Source: Thysanoteuthis rhombus
Taxonomy: Eukaryota; Mollusca; Cephalopoda; Oegopsida; Thysanoteuthidae
NCBI GenBank assembly: GCA_963457665.1
Contig: OY735206.1
Coordinates: forward strand, 60,614,235-60,678,234
Length of the DNA stretch: 64,000 nt
Direction: 5' to 3'
Positions within the stretch are counted from its first letter, which is position 1. Each line of letters opens with the position of its first letter. Positions 36,373 to 48,690 of this stretch are shown in pieces. A model generated the notes under the pieces. It searched no databases. It was not told where the DNA came from and saw only the letters and a list, made by a program, of their open reading frames with translations. Both the position numbers and the translations under genes were made by a program.

Positions 36373-36726
36373 AAAGAGGACAGACTGAAAGAACTTAACG
36401 AGAAGCTGAAAAAAGCACAACAGCAAATGTTGGCCATGAAAAAAGATAACAACATAGCTCTGCAGATGGGGGATGGTACACTGGGTAATTTCAGCAACAG
36501 GCTACCCCCAGCAACTACTTGTAATAACAGCAATCAGATATCCCAAGCTACATCAACAATCCTCAAAAGCCCACCATCTCCACCAAAGCCAGAAATGCCC
36601 CTTGGAACAATCCAGAACGGGCAAAAGACTGGCCAGATAATTGTAGATTTGAATTCGGATTCTGGACTTGCCAGTGGACCCAAAAGTTGTCTCACGTCAA
36701 CCTCAGATTTGGACCCGTTCTGTTGA
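36373..36726 (+). CDS. GABBR1: GABBR1 exon k: coiled coil part 2, tail and stop
   Basis: The last exon: 117 codons plus TGA; acceptor TTCTTACTTCCAG. The coil continues as KEDRLKELNEKLKKAQQQML. A low-complexity tail follows, rich in Ser, Pro, Asn and Thr, with the proline run SPPSPPKPEMP and an end DLDPFC. The vertebrate ER-retention motif RSRR, which sits near the end of the coil, is not seen. A downstream alternative splice cannot be excluded from sequence alone. Confidence 0.88.
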   Translation, partial: KEDRLKELNEKLKKAQQQMLAMKKDNNIALQMGDGTLGNFSNRLPPATTCNNSNQISQATSTILKSPPSPPKPEMPLGTIQNGQKTGQIIVDLNSDSGLASGPKSCLTSTSDLDPFC

Positions 36727-37100
36727 CACAATTTCTTTGGGTCCCAATTTCTAAAAACGGAAACTGCAAAATAGAATCTGGAATTCAAAAAGAAGTATTC
36801 ATCAGGAAAAAAAAAAAAAGGCATATAACATATAACAAAGCATTTACTAAATTAAAATTATTCTCCACAAAAAAAAAAGATTTATCAAATGTACAAGTAT
36901 CTATGGGAAAAGGTGTGTTTGTTCAATTAGTTTTGGAGAAATTATTGTGTTACAGAAAGAAATTTAAAATTTACGTAAGGATTTGTCAATTCAAATGTAC
37001 GAAATAAAAATTCTTTGACAACTCAGATAAACTACTGCAAAAAGTAAATATTTTTCAAGGGAGATAACTGAGTCGAAATCTCATTTTCTTTATTAAATAA
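36727..37100 (+). other. Probable GABBR1 3' UTR (end not fixed)
   Basis: Non-coding AT-rich sequence directly after the stop. AATAAA at 37002-37007 and again near 37094-37099 are candidate poly(A) signals. Long 3' UTRs are common in nervous-system genes, so the true end could lie further downstream. Confidence 0.45.
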
Positions 37101-38422
37101 AACATTGATAACATATTTGAAAATTTCAATATTTATATTTCAGCAGTTCAATATCTAAGTATATTTTAATTGAGATGTTTATATTCAAGTCCAAAAGTAA
37201 GGAAGGTAAAAACAAAAATTCCCACAATGTGGGCCACACTAGCTCCCAAAATTATTTTCAAATAAAATTTTTAAAAGACTTAATTGTGAGTTTCTTACAG
37301 AAGCCTCCTAATGAATTCTATTACAAAAAACTGGAAAGCTGCTCTCATTTCTTTTCCATTTTGCTAATGCAGTGTTAAAAATAGTTATACTATTGAAGTT
37401 GAATGAAGGTGTTAAGGTGAGATAATAGCAAAAAAAAAAAGATTCCCAAGAAATTAACAGCTTCCTTTTTGTTGAACTTTTAATTTTGGTCAGTGTTTAA
37501 TTGTTACTTTATTACAAAAAGCCTTTTTCAAATAAATCTGGAATAATTTGTAGTCTTTTTAGGTATAAAAAAAAATATACATCAAATAATTACTGAGAAG
37601 GAAGAGAAGTTTCATACTTTTCAAATACACTGCATGCCCTATAAAGATATTTTGACAATTCCTAAAAGCTTTAAAATTAAATAGAAAATTGGTTGGGGAT
37701 TTTATTCAATATTTATTTTTTACTACAATTAGAATCTTGAAATATAATTTTTTAAAAGAAGCTTTTTACAATAAATTAACATTTAAACATTGACCTATTT
37801 TTTAAATTTATCATGGACATTCATCTTTGCCAGATGCTCTCTAATTCATTGTTGATCTAATAGAAATGTTCTGTTAAAAATAGAAATATTTTTTTCAACT
37901 TTAATGTTTCAAATGCTTACACATGGGGGACTGTAAGTAAAAGATAAATGAAAATATTTTCTGTAAAAAGGTCAAAATCATACCCACACACACACTCACA
38001 AACACACACACACACACATTCCTTTGAAAATTGAACATGTATTATTGTATATTCTGGGCTGAATGGAATGGCTGACCTGATAAAGATGCTCATTCAAATG
38101 TGCTTTGAACAAGGCTAACTGCATCGCCATAACACACCAGCTATACAAGTGTAAAATGGAAGTCCATTCAAGAAAGCCAGATGCTGTTATCAGTTATCAA
38201 ACCTGTTCTTCAAGAACAGTTTCTCCAAAGCTCAGAAAAAAAAAAAGTCGAGATATCGTGGTGCTTGCCTCTCCTTATACAAGCAAGTAATGTGACCGCC
38301 TCGTATTTGGATCTATGAGTAACCATTTACACCTTCAGTAAGACTTTCCCCATTCCATTCCCACCTCAGTCAGTCAAACCATTTGTGTACTTGTAAAATC
38401 AATCATACTACTGTTGTTATTC

Positions 38423-38462
<40 letters not shown>

Positions 38463-41400
38463 CTGTCCAGGAAGACTGAGGCCAAGCTGATATCACTAAA
38501 GACAAAGAAATAATTTTTATCATCCCTTATTGTTGATTACTGTAATTGATTATCATCAGCTCTTCATTAGACAAAAGGTTATTTGGTTACTTCTCTCTAG
38601 CTATTATAGAAAGTCAAGGTGGTCTTGCATACCAGAACAAATATTGTTGTGATAATGTTTTAAAATGTTTTTGACACAAAGATGATAAATCCAAAAACAC
38701 TTAACTATTTGAAAATAAATATTTTTCATGTTAAAATCAATATTAGGTTCAAGATTTCTAAAAAAGTATGTTTGGTTAGTTTTCGATAAAATAATATGGT
38801 TTGATCAGTTTTTAAATGGCTTGGAATATCATAATTAGTGAGAGTATTTCAAGTTAGCATAGAGAAAAGGCTGGAAATATATTACTAGTGACCTTATTGC
38901 TGAATATTTATTTCCTGATTATCACTGACCAGGTATTTTTGAAAATATTTCATGCAACATATCATACATTGTTACTAATTTTACTGAGATCAGTATTATA
39001 TTAATTTACAAAAATATCAATGTAAAAATAACTATAATGAACGATTACTAATCTTGATAGCAAATCTATTTTAATTGACAATGTTAATTACAATATATTA
39101 TACTTAATAATAATATCAACATTATTTTTAATCAATCTAATCGTCAATGATTTCAATAATTGATAGTAGATTATCTTAAAATATTCTAGAGCCACTGAAA
39201 ATGATTGATAATGAAATTTTGAAACATTGATTTGCAACCATTTTTTTTAAATACATACAGATCATGTTTACCTGAGAGAAAAAATATCTTAAAAAGCAAC
39301 AACAACAAAAATCAAACAAAGAAAAAGAGAAAACTGTTCAATGTATCTACACCTTTCCACATGAACTCTCACATCTACATATATATATACATTCTTGGAA
39401 CTATTTATCCTGACGGATTTCCCCGCTCAGGTATTGCATGTCCAGGTGAGTAAACTCACATTTTGTCAAAAACTCACATCTGGACTCTGGTCCATGTCCA
39501 AAGACACATGTAATTCCACTTGTTCAAAGTGGGACATAAAAGAAAGGATTGAAAAATAAATAAAATTAAAATGCAGAAAAGAATGGGAAAAAAAAAGAAG
39601 ACAATGAGGTGATATTTACTATTTTCTCATTTTATTTATCCCAACTCTTCATATTGCTGGTTGTAATTCTATCTCTCTTACCCTGGATTAAAATCTTCTA
39701 CTGTGGAAAATTTTAGCAATCAAGCGATAAAAAATATTGTATGATGTTTAAAAAATAAGTGGATGAAGTGTAACCTTGACCATATACGGATTGATATCTT
39801 ATTTCTACTAAGGAGTTGGAGTAATAAATCATCGCAAAATTTTATATATTTTTTATACTTTTAAAAAGAAGGGTATTGGTGATAAATTATTTTGAAATAA
39901 TGCATATCATGTAGGTATTTACTAGGCTTATTACAGAGCCATATAACAGATCAAATTTACTAAACTAGGTAATTATCAGTAATTAGAAACACCTATGCTT
40001 TATAGTATTTATGTTTTATAACTGTTTTTCATAGATTTTAGAAATGTAATCTCATTTTAAATGTTTTTAAAGATCAAAATAAATAAAAAATACCTCTAGA
40101 AACATCCAAAATCAATTTATAGCAATATTTGAGATATTTCTTACTGCACACTGAAACATAATCTATTTGTATTATGAATTTTTAAAGACTAAAAGCAAAT
40201 AGTCTTATTCAAAATTTCTCTTTTTTATTATGTACATTTTGGAGACAAAAAATTCAAGGTATATGAATATTTTTTGTAAAAAAAAGATGTACCTAAAGTG
40301 CCAACATTTTTTTTTTTTTTCAAATTCCTATGCGTATAAATACAAACTAAAGAACAGTTTGAATAAGAGATGGTAGAATGACTACAACTGATAACAAGAT
40401 CGCTTCGGGAATGGTGTAACAACGGATTTCGATTCGCATTTAGTTACTTTGCTCTATGATGCAAGAATAACGCCTTTCTTAGAGTTATCTCCCCTTAAGG
40501 AGGAAGATGAGAAATGTGTTGATTGCTCTGGTTTGAAACATCAAATAGAAATCCTCTCCTTCCACAAACAAAATTATTTGTAGGATTAAGGTTATTATTC
40601 AATGAGCTATCTAAGCTTCTTAAAAATTATTCCACAATGTTACAAATATTCAAAGCTCAACCATTTTGTTTAGATTGGCACTTTCATATAACAGAAGCCA
40701 AAACTATCATTAAAATCACTATGTTTGGGAAGGTAACAATCATGGTAGGGTTATCAATACAATATAAAGAATATTGCTAATAATTGTCACCATACTCAAA
40801 AGTGAAATTTCTTAATTTGTTTGAAATCCACAGCTTAAAGAGAGATTCATTTTACATCTCAATGAAACTGTATGTAGCTTCTGGTACACTTGATCCACAA
40901 GAGAGATTTTGTGAGTGCAATCATGTTATTCAGTCTTTGTATGAAGTTAGTAATTCATTATTCAGTTTTGAAAATTACTTTGCAGCACAACAATCTATCA
41001 TTTCTTAGTATTCATGTAGACTATAAACCAACTACAGCCTGAATCTGCCATGCAAGTCCACCAATTTTATTTCACTCAGATAAAGACAATGTTTACATTA
41101 GTCTTTTTTAGCCATATTACACTAACAATAGATAAGGTATTGGTACTTATATAATTTTTATCAAATAAACGGAAACAAAATGAACCAGGTAAGTCTATAA
41201 TTCCTTTAGGAACATTCTTAAATTTTTATTCAAATCTATCAGGAAGATAAGTACTGCTGGTATTGATCTGTAATTCTAGGTTGGAAATCAAGCAGTTGGA
41301 AGTAAGTAGAGTTGTAACAATACAATCTTACAAACACACAAATTCTCTGAAATACACTCCTATATATGAAAATTTTGCAGCATAGCATAAAAAATGACAT

Positions 41401-44200
41401 TTTTATACCACCTTATATTTAATATCCACATTTTAAAAACTCCCAGCAATTAATTTAGTAAAGAAAAATGAACAGCAAAATTTTTCTCATTTTGTAAAAA
41501 AAATCAACATCGAAATCACCAGAGAGAAAAAAAAATTGATTACAGCAAAAATAAATGAAAATACAGATTTTTCACACAAACAATTCAACCACAAAATGTA
41601 AATCACTTTGTGTCATAAATGAAGTGTAATAGAGATACTTTGAAATGTGACAGCGATCAATAAATGTTTTTCTATTTTCCACTTATAGTGGTTTAGTGCA
41701 ATTACAGAAAAAATATCAACGTTGTTGAAAGCTTTTAAAATATTTGTCTAAATCTAATAGATAAGCAAATATTTGTTGATTTTTCTGTAGTTATCAACAC
41801 GTTGCAAACAGTGACTTTTCTAGTTGAGTTATAAACTTCATACTTAGGTTCTTAAAAGCAGTCAGCTTTGTTTGGTCAAGAAAATGGATCACTAACAGAT
41901 GTTTTTCCAAACAAAATTACTTCTATCCGAAGGTGAAAAACACAATGAATATTTATTCATACTGAACACTCATCTAAATGTTAGTTTCAATTGGTAATCT
42001 TGAATCTTCAAGAAATGATATTCAGCTCAACATTGTGTAAACTAAGTATTGACTAAAACTAACTGCTACAAAATTCTTTCCATAAGTGTACTTGAACAAA
42101 TTTTTTTTTATTTCAAATTTGCTACATTTATTTTCATGTATCAGGAGCTGATTTTTTTTCTCTTATAAACTGTCAACAGTTATCCATGGATCAATAGAAT
42201 ATTCAATATTCACTTTTAAATTCAAACTAACTGTTCAACACAGCTACAATGATTTGATAAGGTTACAATGCACAACTGACAGCTGACATGACTGAAAGCC
42301 AAATTTGATAGATACATTACAACAAAAATTAAGATTTAAAGAATTTCAACTCAGAAAATGAACATGGTTTGATGATAAATAGATGCTATCAAGTTATTTG
42401 ACATGATTTTTTTCAATAGAATTCTCAATTATAGGAGGTAAATTAGTATTGATTCTGAAAATGTCACTTTTAATTCCCAAGGGAGAATAAATCCAATCCT
42501 CCCTAGAATTTATCCGATCACTTGAAAGAAAGATGCTACATAATCTTCCTATCAATCTTTGACCTTGTACTAGACTAATCTGAGGTCAATAAATGAACAG
42601 ATATCTAGATAGAGAGTACGGAGAATCAAAATGTCTCACAAGTAAAATAAAAGTGAAATTAAATATCACAAAGCTTCATGTATTGATTTCTAATCTTCTA
42701 GAAATAGTATGAAAACTAGTTGATGCATGAAAAAAATAAATAAATAAAAGAAACTAAACGGGTAAGGGGGGGCACTTTATGGATGCCAGGGTGGCCATTC
42801 TATGAAACAAACTCAGCCAAGCAATCATCATGTTGAAGAATATAATTTTTTTTTAAAGTAACCTTGGAAAAGATATTGTTCATGTAAGATTCAATTATTC
42901 TTTCACACACTAAACATAAATTTTACTCACAGCTGAGCTGAAAAAAAATTTTTTTTTTAAATCACAAAAATCCTGTCACAGAAAGGAAACAATCTGCTGA
43001 TGGTCATAAATACTTCTTTTTTTTTTTACTGGAGCACTTATTGTGGTACATTTTTTCAAAACAGCGTGCAAGGGAGACAATACTAATTATCTTTGTATTA
43101 AGGTTACATGTACAATTAACTGTGGTTTTACTTCAATAGGGCATTTGAAGACCTGTACAATAGTGATACGAAGGAAATAAGAAAGACAATGTTGAATAAG
43201 TTCAAGGCAACTTCTCAAAAGGGTCAAACTTTAAACTTGTAACAGAGATTAATGTAATATTACATTTTCTTGCCCTTAATGACTCCTGGTACATAAATAA
43301 CTTCTAAGAACAGCTTACAAAACAATGATCAGGTAAATTTTTGTTTGACTTTCAAAACCATTATGCTTTGGAAAAAGCTATGTAAAGCTGGCATATATTA
43401 AAAAAATTGGGGGCCAAAAATTAACCTCTAACAAATAATTTAATAAATAAAAGTCTCATCTGAAGATAATGCAACATGAGCTTAAATCTCTAAACAAGTA
43501 ATTAGACAAATACCTTTTTGAAATCAGAAGTTCAATTAATAATAAATACTAATATTGAAATATGAAACTAACAATTTTGTGTCCCACTCAAATTTCCTAT
43601 TTACCTTCCAGTCTTCAAAGGTAAGCAAAAACAAGTTACATTATTATTATACTGAAAAATTTAGTTCAATTTATAAACAAACATAGTAATTATTTCTTTA
43701 CAAGGAACAATCAAATTGAAGCGCAGTCTATATGATGTTAGTAAAACTAAAAAGACACAACAAGTGATTTTCTTCTAATGTATGTAAGAGTATCAAATTA
43801 GTCACTTAATTGTGATTCTGAATTGTTAAGAGCAGAACAATCATAAAAAATTAGGAATAAAAAAATCTCTGAATAAATAAACAATGGAAAAATCTGCTTA
43901 AAATTGTAAAGCATAATCCCTGTAGTATAAAAGAGAAGAGTCCACAAAGTCATGTAACTCTCTCCAGAACTAATGCTCTGAAGTTCTTTGGAAAGGGTTA
44001 ATTCCACTGGTATAAAGAAATCAAAGACATGATAATTAAATTAATGCTTGATTATTTTTGCCAAGAATTGCTGATCCATAGAAAGACACACTCTTGTTCA
44101 ATAATTCATATGCAAAATTCTATTTACACTAGGAAAGTGGTGTTTATGGAAAAACCGTTGACATAGGGGAGGCTGGGCAGAAGCCGCTGATTGGCTAGGG
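37100..44200. other. Intergenic, AT-rich, no certain gene
   Basis: No open frame with a recognisable domain. A (CA)n run lies near 37983-38018 and (TA)n at 38426-38457. AGTTATCTCCCCTT at 40483-40496 is a further copy of the mollusc-like motif. Parts may still be GABBR1 3' UTR. Most of 38500-44150 shows nothing I can name. Confidence 0.45.
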
Positions 44201-44525
44201 GTATAGCAACACCAAGGCCCTATTAACTCATAAGGCTTCCAATATAAGCAGCTAGAATTTTACTAGTATAGCAACACCAAGGCCCTATTAACTCATAAGG
44301 CTTCCAATATAAGCAGCTAGAATTTTACTAGTATAGCAACACCAAGGCCCTATTAACTCATAAGGCTTCCAATATAAGCAGCTAGAATTTTACTAGTATA
44401 GCAACACCAAGGCCCTATTAACTCATAAGGCTTCCAATATAAGCAGCTAGAATTTTACTAGTATAGCAACACCAAGGCCCTATTAACTCATAAGGCTTCC
44501 AATATAAGCAGCTAGAATTTTACTA
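44201..44525 (+). repeat. Five near-identical 65-bp tandem repeats
   Basis: Units start GTATAGCAACACCAAGGCCC at 44201, 44266, 44331, 44396 and 44461 and contain ACTCATAAGGCTTCCAATAT and AAGCAGCTAGAATTTTACTA. I see no differences between units except at the last bases, so the expansion is recent. Confidence 0.97.
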
Positions 44526-46950
44526 TTAGCAAGTAGTTGCCCCCAGAACTATAAGAGATGTATAATGCATGTTGAGATTGAAAAGTGGTTGGGAGATTTT
44601 GCAGACAATCAGAAGTCAAAATCTGAAATTAAAGAGATCCTGACTAAGGTGAAACTTGAGAAGCAGAGCAGTGTGGAGACTAAAAAATTTGGCTAATGCT
44701 TCTTGACTGAAGGCCTAACACTGCTGTTCCCTGATAGTACCAACTCTGCTTCCCTTTGCCACTACAGGTTCCTCATGTCTCACAAAACACAGCCCTGTAA
44801 ATGACCAGTCGACCATAAATTAAAAAGTGGGAAAGAGTAATAAGGTTCTAAGACCCTGACAAAATAAAAATGCAACACTTTTGTAATATTTAAGAACCAG
44901 CGTTTTTTTGTTTTTGTTTTTTATTTTCCAACTAGCTATAGGTGGCAAGAACCGCATCTCATCATACATTTCAACCAATTCCACCGAAAGACTTGAAGAT
45001 TTTAAGGAGGTTGTTTCACAAAAATTCAAAAGCTTGCATTGCTTTGGTTAGATCTTGTTTATCCATTTCCAAATATCAATTTTGTGGTTGTGGTTGTGGT
45101 TGTGGTTGGTATTCCCTGCGGGTTGAAAATGTGTTGATGGATTCGATGTTAGAATTTGAGTTCTTGCTGTCACGCCGTTGTCCTTCGTGGAATACGTGTT
45201 CCTTTTCCAAGTCTTGTTTCCATAATTACAAAGATGAACGAAAAAAAAAAAAAAAAAAAAAAAAAGACAAACATGTATATACAAAAATTTCTTAATTCCC
45301 AACCACATGGTCATTAACAGGGGAAAGAGTAAAAAAAAGCAGTCCCTTGGAATTCACGGGCTTAATCATCCACAGATTTAAGAATGAAGGGAAGTAACTC
45401 TCACAGGCTAAAGAAAAAATTTTTAATAGTTCAATTTTTTAGTTTTTGCTGGTAAGAAAATTGCCTGAACATGTGTCTTGAAAAAAAAAAAAAAATTTTC
45501 ATTTTCATTGATTTATAACAACTTAGAATTGGGCTGTTTCTGGGTATTTTAAATTTAACCAGCATGACTACAATAATGGGTGTTGAAAGCTTTAATGACA
45601 AGGGTAGATTGACAAAATTTTGTCAAAAAAAAATGTTGGTTGGAAACATAATCATATTTATACTTCAATTGAAGAAAGCATAACAGTAATAAACACTCAA
45701 AAAACTTGACATGGACTGTATCCAAATTGTGTCTGGAATGTTTAATCTCTTACTAATTGAAAGAGTCAAAGAAAGACAGTAGGGTCTTTGAGTTGACCTC
45801 TGGCCTTCCATACTTACTAAAAAATACTTCCAGCATATTATTCTTTTTTCGCTAATTATATTTCATTAATCATATCATTGCATGATGATTAATAAAATCT
45901 CAGAGTTGGGCAAAAAGTGAAAAAATAAAACAATTTTTTTTTAAATTATCAAATTATCCAAACAGAATTTCTAATTTCTTTTCACCAACCATAAACCTAA
46001 AATATAGATAAGCAAATAAATCTTTCTTTTGAATTGTTAGGAGAGCAATATTTTACTTCATATTTAATTTTTTCAACTTCCCAAAGTTTTTACACAAATT
46101 ATACGTTGGTGGGAGGGGGTTAGTTTCAATCACAAGGAAAATTCTTTTCAAAAATTTGGGATATAAACTTTCAGTAAATCCAGGTGTTTTTTAACACATC
46201 AAAACATTTTTTATGCTAATTTCTATTGCAAATGACTTGTTTAAATTTTGCAACATTTACACTTCCTATGTTCAAAAACATCAAAAGATTTGAAAAAAAT
46301 TCTGAAAATTTAATTGAGTTTTATACAATTTTGACCTTTTTTTTTTCATTAGGTGTTGATTTCCAGTAAGTCTGTGTAGTTGTCTAATTCGTGGTCCTAA
46401 TTTCTTGTTATTTGAATCTTCCTTCTATTTTCCTAATCCACTAAATAAATGATTAAATGAACATCATTCGCGAATACATTAGTCGGTTGTTTGAGATAGA
46501 TTAAGTGTAATTTTCCCAACTATACGGCAAACTGTGACGGGGGGGGGGCATTGTTTCTAATCACATAGTTTAAGAAATTATAGGCCACGGGGGAATAACG
46601 TGTTAACAAAAGAATAAATGTAATTCAATGGCATATCCAATTGTTCAAATGAACAGTTCTTCTTTAAGCGATTCCAAGATGGTTCAAATGGATAAGCCAT
46701 AGAATTGTAAAACCTGTCACAAAGGAAAATATTACTCATTCCCCTGATGATGACCATGTGGCCGAAACCACTGAAAAAAGAATTTTTCTTTTATAAATTT
46801 CATAAATTTTACAGTCATTCTATGTCAGTACATCAACAGCAATCAGAAAATAACTGTTCAGAGCATTTTGTCTTATACAGGATTTGATTTTATTACTATC
46901 ATTCAAATTCAGATCGTAATATTGTACGCTTGATTTTATAGCGAAGATCA
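44526..46950. other. Intergenic block, simple repeats only
   Basis: A TGTGGT hexamer run at 45083-45109 and a poly(A) run at 45241-45265 create open frames (Asn-His, Cys-Gly) that I do not believe. 44940-45240 is GC-richer than its surroundings and ends in poly(A), which could mean a retrocopy, but no protein is recognised. CTGATGATGACCATGTGGCC followed by GAAACC at 46745-46770 is discussed as a weak hammerhead-like string. GGGGGGGG lies near 46540. Confidence 0.45.
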
Positions 46951-46964
46951 GCTGTTTTACAATG

Positions 46965-48690
46965 GGCCTGTTTCAGGGATGCTAAAATTATATACACAAA
47001 TACCTTAAAATATATCTGAACACGAAAAATGTTTCCTGATTTTTGTCTTCTTACACAACACAACCAATGAAAAAAAAACAATTATTTACACTATGAACAT
47101 ATGAAAAAGTTGTTGCAACAGAAGAAATGTTCTGATGCACAAAAAAAAAAAAGCAAATGATATCACTTGATTAAACAGGGCTTCTGGATACACTACTCCC
47201 AGTTGGTGCCAGTATGAAAAAGTCTAAAATTGACCTAGGTTGGCCTCCAATGACCTTGGAGTCAGAACCATCTATCCTATTATCCTCTTCAGGCCAAGTT
47301 AACTCAATGTTTCAATTTACCTCCAGGAATAGAATTTTTTGGCTACAATACAGCTAAAAGAAGCAATTATAATCCAGAATAGACCTCTGCTGACTTCCAA
47401 TAATTCTGTAAGCTGCAAACCATCTATCTATTATATTTTGGCCCAGGTTAACCCCAGAAACCAATTCAACTCCAAGAAAGTAATTGTTTGACAGAAAAAA
47501 GTTATTTTAATCCAAAATTGACCTCTAAAACAATTCAGTGTAAAACTATGGTCAAAATAAACTAACTATTGAATTGAATTTAACCTTATCCACTCCACCA
47601 TTAATGAGGTCAAAAAACATTTTGCACACAACAGCAAACTCAATATTATACTATAAATCGCTTTAGTTGGCAAGAAGGTGGCGGAAATTACTTCAGGTGA
47701 CCACCAGCACCAACCTCACATTGTCTATAACTATGTGAAGATGTATCCTTATGCTAAATCTTTTCATCCGAGGGACCAAATTATGACCAGAAATTATACA
47801 TGCTAACTTCAAATGATGCTCGATGTCAAATTTTATTTCCACATTACTTTGAAAGAACTTACCTCCATACCAAATTTCAGTTTCATAGAGAAAAATTGTA
47901 GCAAACAACATGGAAAAATGGCTAGAAATTACCAGAAATGATCTCAAATAAATTGAAATCAATCTTGCATTACCTATGATCTTCGCCAAGACAAGATTTT
48001 CCCCTTATGCTAAATTTCAGTTTCATAGATATGAAATTATTGCCAAAAAATTGAAAAAATAATTAGAATTGATCTCTGGTGACTCTGAATGACCTCTAAA
48101 GTCAACCTCGCTTAGGTTGATTCTTTCAATGTGAGAAAGTGTGCCCATAAGCTCAATCTCAGCATCCTTGGCTCAAAATTGTAACCCACAAATTTGAAAA
48201 TAGGCTAGAAATGACTTCTGGTAACCTCACATTACAAAGCCCAACTTCAACTTAATAGTTTGCTGTGAAGAGATTCACCTTTAGGTCAAATTTCAGTTTC
48301 ACAGAAGCAATCTAGACAACCTGGAAAATTGGGTAGAAATAACCCCAGAAGTTAACTTTGCATTGCATATGATCTCTTCCATTTGGAGATGTACCCCTAG
48401 TTTCAGTTTTATAGGGGCTAAATTATGGCCCAAAACTTGAAAAATTGTTTCAAAATGACCCGAAATCACATCTGTGGACCTCAAAAAATCAAGGTCACAT
48501 AGATTGCAGTATATTCATGTACTAAATTTCAGTATCCTTGGTGCAAAATTATAACCACAACTCTGAAAATTGACTGAAAATGACCTCTGGTGAGCTCAGT
48601 TGACCTCTTCTCAGTCTATACGTAGACCAACAGGCCTTGTAGTTTTGGCAGAGAAGAGACAAACAAACAAATGACTCAAATATTAGTATA
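46965..48690. repeat. TGACCT-rich composite repeat, copy 1
   Basis: The left part (46965-47215) includes ACACAACCAATGAAAAAAAA, GTTGCAACAGAAGAAATGTT, CTGATGCAC and GGATACACTACTC. An internally repetitive part follows with phrases such as AAATTTCAGTTTCATAGA, TTGAAAAATTG, TAGAAATGACCTC and GATGTACCC. It ends GAGAAGAGACAAACAAACAA and then CTCAAATATTAG. The internal unit is about 150-200 bp, with several TGACCT hexamers. Confidence 0.8.

Larger units (their letters stand above)
4128..36726 (+). other. GABBR1: Gene body, GABA-B receptor subunit 1 (3' part, 11 exons)
   Basis: Class C G-protein-coupled receptor subunit. In the known GABA-B heterodimer, subunit 1 binds GABA and subunit 2 couples to Gi/o. 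Joining the eleven exons gives 531 residues: ectodomain end (1-100), TM1 about 104-128, TM2 142-161, TM3 178-198, TM4 218-236, TM5 285-303, TM6 325-340, TM7 346-364, then a cytoplasmic coiled coil and tail. Subunit 1 rather than 2 is supported by SFSGVSGNVAF, GTYHLMGYYDSVKDNLTW, EEPK...LEHCSS, VLCVITAPITLI and SQQDATFAFVSLAIV, which match subunit 1 and differ from subunit 2 in the same places. Three N-glycosylation sequons (NLT, NTS, NLT) lie before TM1. The first exon seen starts inside the ectodomain, so the gene runs off the left edge. Introns range from about 0.7 to 9.9 kb. Confidence 0.93.

Noticed and set aside
4128..36726. Assignment to GABA-B subunit 2
   Set aside because: The loops around YYDSVKD, EEPK, SQQDAT and VITAPI follow subunit 1, and subunit 2 differs at each.
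45048..45314. - strand frame with an Asn-His repeat
   Set aside because: The repeat comes from the TGTGGT hexamer run and the Phe run from poly(A); no domain is visible.
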